NCBI RefSeq assembly: GCF_000004195.4
Contig: NC_030678.2
Span: 65,095,378-65,159,377, forward strand
Direction: 5' to 3'
Length of the DNA: 64,000 bases
From: Xenopus tropicalis
Taxonomy: Eukaryota; Chordata; Amphibia; Anura; Pipidae
The first letter of the stretch is position 1, and each line of letters opens with the position of its first letter. The notes under the pieces were generated by a model. It was given only the letters and a program-made list of their open reading frames with translations, had not been told where the DNA came from and made no database searches. Shown here piece after piece: positions 24,846 to 38,178 of this stretch. A program made the translations under genes and the position numbers.

Positions 24846-27472
24846 TATATCTTATTCTGTAGTATTAGGCAGAATGTTTTCATATGTACCCCATATCCTA
24901 AATATTAACACTAATGGGGCATTTACTAATACTCAGATTTTTTTTCTTTTTTTTGCCCGATTTGGATTCTTTAGCACTAGCAGTTACCAAAAAAAAGCTG
25001 TAACTTTTTCAAGATTTACTGTATGACAAAAAAGACTAAAATCCGAATCCAACAATTTGCCAAGTCAATGGCAGATGTTGCTTCCCTTCTCTGGAGGATA
25101 CTACTTTGCTTTGAAACTTCAGAGGTTTTCAAATTCTTTACACTTTTTTATTTGTGTGACAGTTGGAAAAAGTAAGGTTTTGGTGCAACATTTGAAAAAG
25201 TAGAGATTTCGCAACTTTTAGGTCTGAATTTCACAAGTGCAGCAAGAAGATTGTCGCCATTTTGTGGACACTGTTATTAAGGCAAGCTTTGTATCTTGCC
25301 AAAATCTTGTTTCTGTGCCAGTATGGAGGGACCTGATGCTCATATGCCTATGCACTGGTAACAAAATTAGATGGTGAGGAGGGAGGGAAAATGTGAGGAG
25401 TGCAGCAACATTTAAGAAGTTCTGAATTCAAAGTGAAAGTGTCTGCCCCGCCTTGGGCATAGAGGCGTGTCAGGCAATATATGATTGACAGCTGAGATTT
25501 TTTTAATGCTTTTATAATGGGTATGGATGTGTTAATAAAAAAATGAATTTGGGTTACATGTTTAATTTGAAAAGGACTTTTATTATACAGCTTTTTATGC
25601 CTGGGTGACAGGTCCACTTTAAGTTCTAAACTCACGTACTGGGTGCATAAAAATTAATATAAACAAAAAAATCATACATTACCAAGTGATATAGGTGACT
25701 TAGTGCTCCATTATCCCTAAATCTGTTTCTTTCATTTCACCTCTAACCATGCAAGAGCTCTTTTTTGTCAAGAAAAAAAAAAGATTTTTTATTTTTACAT
25801 TTTACAAATTAATTGTATTACCATTAAAAATAGATAACCTTCAACTCTCTTTGAGATTTCTTTGTAATGCGATTGTTTGCTTTTTAGAACTAGATATGAC
25901 CATTTTGATTGAATTTTATTGGAATTCCACGTGAAAGACCAATACAAAGTGTTGTACACGTGAGAAGTGGAACGAAAATCATACATGATTCCAAACATTT
26001 TTTACAAATAAATAACTGCAAAGTGGGGTGTGCGTAATTATTTAGCCCTCTTTGGTCTGGGTGCAGTCAGTTGCCCATAGACATTGCCTGATGAGTGCTA
26101 ATGACTAAATAGAGTGCACCTGTGTGTAATCTAATGTCAGTACAAATACAGCTGCTCTGTGACGGCCTCAGAGGTTGTCTAAGAGAATATTGGGAGCAAC
26201 AACACCATGAAGTCCAAAGAACACACCAGACAGGTCAGGGATAAAGTTATTGAGAAATTTAAAGCAGGCTTAGGCTACAAAAAGATTTCCAAAGCCTTGA
26301 CCATCCCACGGAGCACTGTTCAAGCGATCATTCAGAAATGGAAGGAGTATGGCACAACTGTAAACCTACCAAGACAAGGCCGTCCACCTAAACTCACAGG
26401 CCAAACAAGGAGAGCGCTGATCAGAAATGCAGCCAAGAGGCCCATGGTGACTCTGGACGAGCTGCAGAGATCTACAGCTCAGGTGGAGGAATCTGTCCAT
26501 AGGACAACTATTAGTCGTGCACTGCACAAAGTTGGCCTTTATGGAAGAGTGGCAAGAAGAAAGCCATTGTTAACAGAAAACCATAAGAAGTCCCGTTTGC
26601 AGTTTGCCACAAGCCATGTGGGGGACACAGCAAACATGTGGAAGGTGCTCTGGTCAGATGAGACCAAAATGGAACTTTTTGGCCAAAATGCAAAACGCTA
26701 TGTGTGGCGGAAAACTAACACTGCACATTACTCTGAACACACCATCCCCACTGTCAAATATGGTGGTGGCAGCATCATGCTCTGGGGGTGCTTCTCTTCA
26801 GCAGGGACAGGGAAGCTGGTCAGAGTTGATGGGAAGATGGATGGAGCCGAATACAGGGCAATCTTGAAAGAAAACCTCTTGGAGTCTGCAAAAGACTTGA
26901 GACTGGGGCGGAGGTTCACCTTCCAGCAGGACAACAACCCTAAACATAAAGCCAGGGCAACAATGGAATGGTTTAAAACAAAACATATCCATGTGTTAGA
27001 ATGGCCCAGTCAAAGTCCAGATCTAAATCCAATCGAGAATCTGTGTCAAGATCTGAAAACTGCTGTTCACAAACGCTGTCCATCTAATCTGACTGAGCTG
27101 GAGCTGTTTTGCAAAGAAGAATGGGCAAGGATTTCAGTCTCTAGATGTGCAAAGCTGGTAGAGACATACCCTAAAAGACTGGCAGCTGTAATTGCAGCAA
27201 AAGGTGGTTCTACAAACTATTGACTCAGGGGGCTGAATAATTACGCACACCCCACTTTGCAGTTATGTATTTGTAAAAAATGTTTGGAATCATGTATGAT
27301 TTTCGTTCCACTTCTCACGTGTACACCACTTTGTATTGGTCTTTCACGTGAAATTCCAATAAAACTGATTCATGTTTGTGGCTGTAATGTGACAAAATGT
27401 GGAAAAGTTCAAGGGGGCTGAATACTTTTGCAAGCCACTGTATATACACATACACATATACACACTGTGTAT

Positions 27473-27511
<39 letters not shown>

Positions 27512-30500
27512 GTATGTTTATTATATTCTTTTCCAACAATTATCTACTAATCTTTGGCCTAAAATTCAGCAAGCTGTTTCAAGACCTTCTAAAAATCGGA
27601 AATCCAGTTACCCAGAAAGCTCTGAATTACGGGAAGGCCATCTCTCGTAAAACTCCACTCCTGGGTTTCTTTAAGATTTACCTCTGAAAGTTCACTTATG
27701 TCAGTTGATGTTCATAACAAAGTGCAAACAGGTAATCCTGTTTGTTCCAAATGTTCAAATGGAATGTATCAATCAAAATCTTGAAAAATATTTCTTTACC
27801 CTTTACTTTCCAAAAATTTCACCACAGCTTGTTTCTGAATACATGCATAAAATACATAATTTGTCACTTGATGTTCATAACAAAGTACGCACAGGCAGTT
27901 CTGTTTGTTCCCAGCTTAAGAAAATGGTGATACGAAACTACCATATATACTGTAGAATAAGCCGATCCGAATATAAGCCGAGGTACCTAATTTTACCTAA
28001 GAAAAAACTGTAAAAACGTATTGACTCGAGTATAAGCCTAGGGTGGGAAATGCAGCAGCTACTGTGGCTATGAGTTCTTGGATTGTTATACATGGAATTG
28101 CGCTGGCATTCGGCACGCACGTGCAAATTAACTCTGCCATTATCTGCATTTCAGCAAATAACAATATTAACGACATTGGCTACTGCTTCCCTGTAATGGA
28201 GCTGTTTCCCTCAGGGCAAGATAATTTAATTGTATACAATTTGTACCAGCTATAATGGCTAAGGCTAGGTAGGCTCATAGCTCACAGATGGGCAACATGC
28301 CGATTCTTGTAAATTAGGGCAGACATTCCTATACATTATCAGTATAAAACAGGCAGTGCAGGGAAACACTGACTGCTGTCTCTTTAAAGTTGACCCAATA
28401 CTGCTACACTAATAGCTATACAACTCCATTTGCCACTTTTTTTTCCATTAAAAGAAAATATATGTCCCTGATAAGAAATGCCCCTAACAATATTATGCAA
28501 TCTGGGTCAGAGAGCTTGCAATTGCCTTTTGACTCCTTGACAGGGTTATAGATTCCCAGTTCTGCTCTTGGAATAATACAAACATTTCCCTTATTAGTTC
28601 ATAATATAAATGGCTGCCCCCTGAACCTTCTAACTAAACAAAGATCAATCTGGCTTTCAGTGGGTGAGCTGTGCCAGCAAATCACTGATGAATACGAGAA
28701 AGACTGGCACACACACAACTATTCGGCGGGTGTGTACCCAGCAGGGTGTTTTCGTGCTGAAGAACTCTGCTTATAATCGAGTATATAAGGTAAGTAGAGA
28801 GAAAAGAGATAAAGAAATAATAATAAAAAAAAAGCAGGGGGAGAGGAATAAGGGGAAAGAGATAGAGTTGAGAGAGGAAGAAAAAAAAGTGGGGGGGGGG
28901 TGAGTAGTTAGAAGTGAAAGAGATAGATATATAAACCCTAACCTTGACTTTAATAATGATAATAATAACAATGTGTTGTCACCATGTCATTCCCTATAAA
29001 CAGATGTTTGGTTTTACTGGGCTTATTCTAGTATGGGCTAGTTTTGGTTTTGTATCCATGGGTTCCATATTTGTCCATTTAATCCTCCACCATACATGTT
29101 ATTTTCTCGTCAGCTGCAATCCACCAGATTTTCCGTTCCACCATCTGTGGTTGGGGACCAGGTCCTTTCCAGGTGGAGGTTAAAGCACACCTTGTGGCTA
29201 AGCAGATTTGAGAAATTAGTTTATTCTGTTGTTTGGATGGCGTCTGCCTGGTAGTGCTGTCCATGGGTTGGGATTTATTTGTTTTTGTACCAGTGGTGAT
29301 AAAACAGTAAAGGTGTTAATACAGGTCTGTTAGACCGCTGGGCATGTCCACCAATTGTGCCAGTTATCAGCTATTTCACACAACCCTGAAAGCAAGTTAC
29401 TTGGTATTCTGGGTTCTGTTTTTGTATTTGAACTGGGGAGACATACCATTTGTAGAGGATTTTTTAGGGTTTTTCCTTGATAATTACATTTTGTGATATG
29501 TGAGTCACAACCTCAAATAGTTCAGACCATTGTTCATCAGTGAGATTCTCCCCTATGTGCGTTTCCCATTCATGTTGGTAACATGTTCTAGCAGGGTTTG
29601 ATCATGCCATAACAGTTAGTACATTTCAGAGCAACTGGATTAGTTAAGAAATCATTGAAAACGTTTCACTACTCATCCGAGCAGCTTCTTCAGTTCAACT
29701 GACTGGTATGGGAAGTCCTCATCAATATGAACTCTTCCACTAATCCAATCACAATGGCACATTGTAACTCTTCAGAGAGGTAGCACCTGAGACTCCCAGA
29801 GGTGTGAATGCTGTGCAGTTACTTTGAAAGGATTACCTTTCTATAATCCTTTTAAAGTAACCCCACAGGACTAAATAATAGCTTTTGATAATAGGTAGAC
29901 CCCAAGCGACTCTGAGTTTAGATCTTGCGAGTATGTTTCTGTAAATTCTGGGTTTTTTGTTTTGCCAAATGAAAGAAGTGATTTGGGCTTATATATTTTT
30001 AAGATCTTTGTTAGGAACCTCTGAATAGGCATAATATCTTCGGGAGAAATACCATTTTCACTGCGTTAATACTGCCTAGTAGTGATATTGGATATGGTGT
30101 CCATGTCCACACTAGAAATTTAAGATGGGGGTACATTGGTGGGAAAATTATTTTATTGAGTTGTTCTGGAGACTCTGCTAGTTTGACTCCTAGATATTTC
30201 ATGTCCATTTTCAACCAACAAAAGTTAAAATTAAGTCTTAATAGCTTTAGTGTAGAATCAGGTATCCCATATGAAGTAGCTAGTGCCTTAGAGTGATTTA
30301 TGCGGAACCCCGATACAGTGCAGAAGTGCACGATGGCTTGAAATAAATTCGTCAGGTATGTCTTTGGTTGAGAGAGTGTGAAGATGGTTCAACAATAGAA
30401 AAAATCTTCTGCACACCACTCGTATATCTCCACAGGGAGCTTAAATTCTTCGGCAGCTCCCAAGCAACTCCATGTACCTTACAAAGGGAAAAGCACACCA

Positions 30501-33500
30501 ATTTCTCGGCCATGCCTTTCAACACATTTATTGCAGAAAATAAGTGACAAAAGCTTTCGGGTGTTACCCCCTTCTTCAGGTGCAATACACACAAGTAAAC
30601 ACATTACTCAGTAAATACCTTAGTGGATCATGTGATACTTACCATGTGACCCATTAAACCCATTGCAGCCACATAATATCAATCAACTATGTGAAAAACT
30701 ACAGTCCCAATTCATAGCAGTCTGAACAATTCATAATCTATAAAAAATGTAACAATGAATACAAAATAACACATTAAAAAGCAACTATACTATGCCACTT
30801 ATTTTCTGCAATAAATGTGTTGAAAGGCATGGCCAACAAATTGGTGTCTGTCTTCCCTTTGTAAAGTGTGAAGATGGTGTCATCAGCAAACAGTGCTATT
30901 TTGTATGTTTCTTGACCAGTTGTGATTCCATGAATCAATGTGTTAGATCTAACTAATATAGCTAGGGGCTGAAGAGCAGAGGTGATAATGGGCATCCCCG
31001 GCGGGTGCCATTGAGAATAGGGAATTTTGAGAAGGTTGTCCCCATATTGTAGACTTTGATCGTGGCCGTACATAGTTGGACTTCGATTTACCATTTCAGA
31101 TCCGTCATCTAAGTACTGAAAATATATGTTCTGGACTCCGTTTGCGAAATAGTGATGGTAGATGTTGGGGGTGTGCGGCTGGGGAAGCTCTCATTGCAGC
31201 GTTGTTGATTTCCCTTGTTGCTTAAATATGCGTTGTGGCTTAGGAATTAACCATTAGGAGGTAGGTGGTGATAATCTTTAATGGCTGGATGTATCCTGGA
31301 GTCATCCTCCGGTGTTGCAATACCCAGTGTTGACAGGAACTTGGCTTGTTCAGGTGAGATGTATCCCCTGCATAACAATCAATTTAAAGGGATATCCCCA
31401 TCTGTAGCGAAACTTATGTTGATTCAGGAGTTGTCAGTGGTTTAAGTTCCATTCTGCATTTGAGTGTTATTGGGGACAGGTCTGTGAAAATGTGGATCTT
31501 CGTGCCATCTTCCAGTTTAACTGTACAGTTATATGATTTGCGTAGGATGAGCTCCTTAAGTTTTGTAATAATGTGGTTGCAAGACCACATCCCTGGGTGG
31601 TTCCCCTTCTTTGGGCTTATTTCTCAGGGTTCTGTGTATCCTGTCCATCTCCAGGTATACGGGGTCAGTGTCTGGTAATAGTTTTTCAATTTGATTTTTC
31701 TTAAATATGTAAGAACTATATATTTAAGATATGTATTATACCTTTAACACAGAAAGCAGTAACCATTAAATGGGTTGTTCACCTTTGAGCTAACTTTTAG
31801 TATGATGTAGAGAGTGATATTCTGAGACAATTTGCAATTGGTCTTCATTTTTTATTATTTGTAGTTTTTTTAGTTATTTTATTTTCAGTTCAGGAGGTTG
31901 CTAGGGTCTAAGTTACCTTAGTAACCAGGGAGTGGTTTGGATGAGAGAAAAGAAAGTTACAATAAACAACAATAAAACTGTAGCCTCACAGAGCAATAGT
32001 TTTTTGGCTGCTGGGGTCAGTGACCCCCATATAAAATCTGCAAAGAGTTGAAAGAAGAAGGCAAGTAATTCAAAAATTTTAACAGATACATAATAAGACC
32101 AAATGAAAAGTTGGTTAGAACAGGTCATTCCATAAAAGCAAAAATACTAAAAGTCAGCTTTAAAGGTGAAACACCCCACCAACTGCCAGCCAATTTGGTC
32201 AAAGTGGAACTTGTAGTGCCAGACCATTTTTTTTTTTTTTTTTTAACATTTTGCTCTTTCACTTTAGGGGCCTTTCCTAGAGGGTACTTTTAGTTAACCC
32301 GAGAAAACAATATATTGTTTGTTTTTTTTGGGACAACCTAAGCTTTCAGAATATGCTATTTTTGTGTAATTCCACTTCTGTAAAAAGATATAGGCTTCTA
32401 AATGTCTAAAAAACTAAGAAAAATTATATTTTCAATAATATAAACACATATCAGGAACATTAATTATTTAATGCACAAAAATATAACTGATTTGGAAAGT
32501 TCAATGTCTCTTGAATGCGCCAATACCAATATATTCCACCTTAGAAAAAGATATATTTTTAGAAAGAACAGATTCTGAAGAATCTATAATAAGTTTAATT
32601 GTCTTTCTACTCCAAATTACCAAGTTGCAACGCTTTACATGCTTTCCTAAATGTACCAGTTTTTATAAAAAAAAAAAATTGTAAAATATTTGAAAAATTG
32701 TTTCTAAGCTTCTACTCTACTGTACAGCTTCTTATCTCCCACATATCATTAGGTACCAAGATAAAACACACAAATTTGAATGCCAGGGGTCCACTAAACA
32801 GTTTGATACCCAATGTGCATAGGTTTATCTAAACATGTGGCATGTAGGGACCCCAAAATGAAAATACCCCCACCATATGGTGTATAATTTCTGTCATTTC
32901 AGTTACTACAAACTCAACACATTTACTTCATTTTATTGGAGGTAAAGCCACAAAAAACTAAGTTTACCCCAGAAAACCATATATTTTTGGAAAGTACACA
33001 TTTCTCTGAATCTAAAATAGGTACCTGTGTCTTTCTACTCCAAAGTACCAAGCTGCAAAGTTTTTCTAAAATTTGTGATTTTGAGGAGATTTCCAGCATC
33101 TTTTCTCCCACATACTATTAGGTACCAAGATAAAACATCCTAATCATGTACCCCAGGGGTCCATTGAACAGTTTGATGCCCAATGTGCATAGGTTTACCT
33201 AAATATGAGGCATGTAGGGGACCCCAAGGTAAAGATACCCCATACGATCTATCATTTCTGTCATTTCAGCTATTGCAAAATAAACAAATTTACTGCATTT
33301 TATGTGGGGTAAAGCTATAAAAATGTATATTCACGCCAGAAAACCATATATTTTTGGAAATTACACATTCCCCTGAATCTAAAATGGGTATCCATGTCTT
33401 TCTACTCCAAACCAAGTACCAAACCGCAAAGCTTTCCTAATTTTAGCAATTTTGATGAGATTTCTGAAAATGAGTGTGTAAATATGTACAAAAGCAAAAA

Positions 33501-36500
33501 ACAGTCAGAAACGCAGAAACAAAAGCTACGTTTAGTAAAAGGTGTGTTGTGTGTAAATTAATGTATGTGTGTGTGTAAATAGGTAAAAAAAAAAAAGGCC
33601 ACTTACCTTTTTTGTGAACAGGAGGGTCGTTGGCTGCACAGAGGGTCCCAGGATCGCAGGGGGGCTGGAGGAGAAAGCCCTAACAGCAGACACAAGTGCA
33701 ATCGTGTCTGTTGTTATAAGTCAGGCCCTTCGACAATCGCGTTGCAGGACCGACTTGCCAGCCTCCTTGGCTCATTGCCTAGGGGGCTGGGGGCACACTG
33801 GACTCTCGATGCGAGCTTGGCAGATAAAGCCTTTTCTGTAAAGCATGCATCGTATATGCACTTGGCAGCAAAAGATTTAAGTATCTCCCTAAGACCAAAA
33901 AACCCTGACATGCCTGGAAAATAATTTATTTAAAAAATTCAGACTACATACACGCTGGAAAACTAAATATGATAACAGTATTAACTGACCATCAATCCGG
34001 CTAACAAGCTCTTCCAGTGCCTTCACCTTCTTCTGTATACCAGGTTGAGCAAATGTATAGTTATCCTGGAATGGGGTAAAGAATAACACATATATAACTA
34101 ATAATACAAAATTTGTCTCTATCATTTGCATGTGAACAGTGATCATAACATGGTTTCCTTTGAGGTTATGTTATAGAGACAACTCACTAAGATACAAAAT
34201 TTGGCAGTACAGGTATGGGATCACTTACCCTGAAACACTTTATGTAGAAAGTTACATATTACAGGTAGGCAATTTCCCATAGACTCAATTAAACCTTATA
34301 GGAGACAAAACAATCCTAAAGGGGTTGTTCACCTTTGAGTTAACTTTCAGTATGATGTAGAGAGTAATATTCTGAGACAATTTGCAATTGGTCTTCATTT
34401 TTTATTTGTAGTTTTTTAGTTATTTCATTTTCAGTTCAGCAGCTTTACAGTTTGGCGTTTCAGCAGCTATCTGGCTGCTAGGGTCCAAGTTACCTTAGTA
34501 ACCAGGGATTGGTTTGGATGAGAGACTGGTATAGGAATAGGAAAGGGCCTGAATAGTAAAGAAAGTTGCAAAAAGTAACAAACAGTAAAATTGTAGCCTC
34601 GCAGAGCAGGTTGGCTGCCGGGGTCAGTGACCACCATTTGACAGCTGCAAAGAGTTGGAAGAAGACGGCAAATAATTAAAAAACAACAAAAATAACAAAT
34701 AAATAATGAAAACCAATTGAAAAGTTGCTTAGAATTGGCCAGTCTATAACCTACTAATAGTTAACTTAAAAGTGAACCACCCCTTTAGTGTTTAAATGAT
34801 TTTTAGAAGACAAAGTATGGTAATCTAAATTATAGAAAGACCCCTTATTCAGAAAACCCAAGGTCTCAAGGGCATCTCTGCAATATATTAACTGGGAAAG
34901 ACTTTTCACAGAGTAAAACACTGAATGAAAATGGAAAATCTTTAAAATGCTGCTTAACATATACATATCATTGTATCCCCATTTGTAAGCAAGGAAAGAT
35001 GTTGCAAAGTAAAACCTGTATGATTTGATAAAATCGTTAGTGTTGAGGTTTGTTATAAAAACATGCATTTAAGGAATTCAAGTTAGCTGGTACAGCTGAA
35101 ATAAAAGTAAACAAGAAGGGATGGGACCCTTAGTATGAAAGGGGGGTCAGTTGATTGGGGTCAGTTGAAAGAGAAAAAGCAGAAATCCTAAACTGTTATT
35201 TTTTTTTTTTTTTATCTGAAACTAGAACATGTGAAGATATACAAGGGTCCAGGACTGGATGCTATTCATCCCCCTTTTTCACTTGTTTATTTAGGACCTT
35301 GAGGTATGCATTGTAAGCACATACTCTATACTGCCTACTATAAGCGTGGCTTAAAAGTTTTTTGAACAAGGTTATTGTGATATTAAAATCTACATTCAGT
35401 TTACGACTGGTATCAGTGTATATAGTTAGGTCTGTATAAAGTATGTAAAGATAGGACTATAAAGGTATGTGTTATGTGTATATATATGTACTAGAGTTTA
35501 TTTAGAGAGATTAAACTTTACAGACTTTGGTCTTTTGTCAACCCAAATTAAAGGACAACTAAACCCTACAAACAGTACTTAAGATGAACTTAAGATTGTT
35601 CTGCCTTCTGATTAATTATATCTTATTTGGGGTCAAGTATAAGGTATTTTTTTATTATTACAGGAAATCCTTTTTAAAAATATAAATTATATGACTGAAA
35701 TGGATTTCATGGTATATGGTCTTCCCGTAATTCAGAGCTTTCTGGATGAAGGGTTTCTAAAAGAATGGATCTTATACTTAGACTTATTAATGCATGCAAG
35801 TGTATTTACTGTACTAATGCAAAGCACATTTTATGTCTGTAGTGAGTGTATGAGTAACTAATTATATCTCTGTAGATCTGCAACACAGTTGAGTCCACCA
35901 TTTTAAGCACAACAAACTTGTTACCTGGATGCCATCAAGCAATTTGCTCATTGACCAAAAGCTGTCAGCCTCTATGTTGCGGAGGGTTTCTTGGCATAAG
36001 CTGGCAACATCAAAATTTTCCACATCTTCCTCTGAGGAAAAAGTCATATATAGATCTTATAGATAGAGCTTTAATTGCAAAATTCATTTGCTACAGTAAA
36101 TTTCAAAACTAACAATATATATTTCTGTAATAAAGACAATACAGACACAGTGTAGAATGTGTTAAAAAAGCATATGGTTCACGGTGTGTGCACTTTTATC
36201 TTGACTAAAACTGGTTTATGGTCACCTGTTCACAATAGGTGGTGTTTATGACAGCTCCCTTAAAACATCAGTAGACCGGCTGTGCTGCCCTAATAGCAGA
36301 ACTTAGAGAAAGGGTGCCATCTTAGGTTTCTTCTGGACAAAGTAAGAGGTCAAGCTCACTGAGATTCTTTCAGGATTCTACTTTCACAACATACACAGAG
36401 GGCAGTACTATCATTAAGACTTCACAGAAGATCGTTATACTCATTGTCCTTTCCAAGTTTCTCTGGAAAAGATCTGGTGGCAAGGAACCCATTTTTGTAG

Positions 36501-38127
36501 CAAAAGAACAGTTTTTTTCTAGAGATAATACATCAGCAGCATAACGTTCTTAATAAAATGTAACACATAAATTAATTATATGCACTAATCTCTGATTACT
36601 TACCCACATGCTCAGTTAAGAAAACCACAAAGAATGGAGTCACTAGATCATTGATCCCCTGCACATATCCACTTGCTGGATGTCTAATTGCCCAAATAAA
36701 CAGGATCCTCTCAAAGATCTGCAATGAAAGATTCATTCTAGTATCACAACTTTAAAAAAGCAAATTTGAAATCTCTCTAAATTTAAACTGCTGACCACAG
36801 GGCTGAGGCACCACAACAAAAATGTTGAAATAGACTGAAAATAGGCCATTGTCAATACATTAAAAATCTGTATGAAAATCCCATAGCTACTATTTCTCAC
36901 CTCCTGAACTATCGCCTGCTGAAAAAGTGGAATTAATGGGTTGGTCCTTGGAATGTCAATATGAATCTGAAAGAAAAAAAAATAGTTTGCCTTTCAGTAT
37001 ACTGTTAACCATTCTAATATCATTTGATGCAAATCACAACACTCTTAATTTACACATATATAAAATTCCAGTCCAAAAAATCAACTATCCTCTACCATAT
37101 TAAGTGCAAAATACAAAAAAGGAAGTCACTCACGATTCAGTAGGCGCAAAAAACTGCCTCCATGCAGGTTTATTGGAGTAATCAGTAATCTTGTTCCCTT
37201 TTTCAATGTAGCATTCCCTAACACCCACCCCAGGTGAACAGAATTTAAACTACAAGGTGCATGTCCATGATCATACGAAATCTTGCGAGATCTTGGGTTG
37301 TTAGTGATATCAGTCATAGGTCATGTCATAAAGATCGTAGACAGAGCCACAGCCTAGTTACCAAGGCAACATCTAAGTGTTATACAGTGCACAATAATTA
37401 AAATGTTATACACAAGGCAGATTTGTAAGGTGAAAAAACAAATAAAGATAAACCAAACAATATATACATCATATACAATTGTTACTGCGCCCACATAGCG
37501 CCTAACATATGCTAGGCGCTATGTGGGAGCAGTAACAATTGTATATCCTTACTCATATCAGTCACACAACCTATGACTGATATCACCAACAGCCCGAGAT
37601 CTTGCGAGATTTCATATGATTGTGGACATGCACCTTGTAATTTAAATTCTGTTCACCTGGAGTCAGTGTTAGGGAATGCTAAATTGAAAAAGGGAACAAG
37701 AGGTTCCCAAAACTTCTGTATCCTTCTCACTGCTTACTCCCATAAACCTGAATGGAGGCAGTTTTTTGCACCTACTGAATCGTAAGTGACTTCTTTTTTT
37801 TGTATTTTGCACTTAATATGTCTATAGCCGGAAGCCACGGCTATTAGGAAGACGCACTCCAAGTTAACTTTACTATAGACTCTATTTTGGATAGCACAAC
37901 CGATTTTTTCTTTTTGCATTATATCCTCTACCAATAAACTGCTTTCCACTTCTAGCTCAGTATGATGCTTTTATTCCCAGTTTTTTCTATAAAAGAAAAC
38001 AGAGCAAATATTTCTAAAACCTATAGCTGGGAATTATAGTTGAAAATAGATTTAAAATAGCCAGTTTAATAACTGTTTTTGTGGTAGTTTGCACCTTGTA
38101 AAAACTTTAGCTATATTCTCTAATGTC

Positions 38128-38178
<51 letters not shown>

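Larger units (their letters stand above)
28950..31690 (-). mobile_element. L1-type LINE, internally deleted and interrupted
   Basis: Minus-strand order: ORF1 C-terminal domain (about 31330-31690), a jump past the endonuclease, reverse transcriptase (30870-31094), an insertion (30365-30865), further RT (30011-30331), then C-terminal and 3' sequence to a TAA-rich tail near 28955. A second insertion-like block lies at 29640-29870. Confidence 0.75.
17014..33989 (-). other. tbc1d22b: 17-kb tbc1d22b intron filled with mobile elements
   Basis: Bounded by exons g and h. Holds a hAT-like element, a DIRS retrotransposon, TTAA MITEs, a Tc1-like element and a deleted L1. By far the largest of the nine introns seen; four of the others are under 600 nt. 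Confidence 0.9.

Noticed and set aside
26511..26992. Frames antisense to or out of frame with the Tc1 transposase
   Set aside because: Shadows of a real coding frame with no domain of their own.
27399..27650. Frame rich in Ile/Tyr
   Set aside because: Runs through the (TA)n microsatellite after the Tc1 end.
28664..28971. Lys/Glu-rich plus frame and Leu/Ser-rich minus frame
   Set aside because: Low-complexity purine tract, no codon structure.
33614..33924. Overlapping frames in the GC-rich block
   Set aside because: Part of the hairpin-headed repeat; frames on both strands of equal length and no domain.
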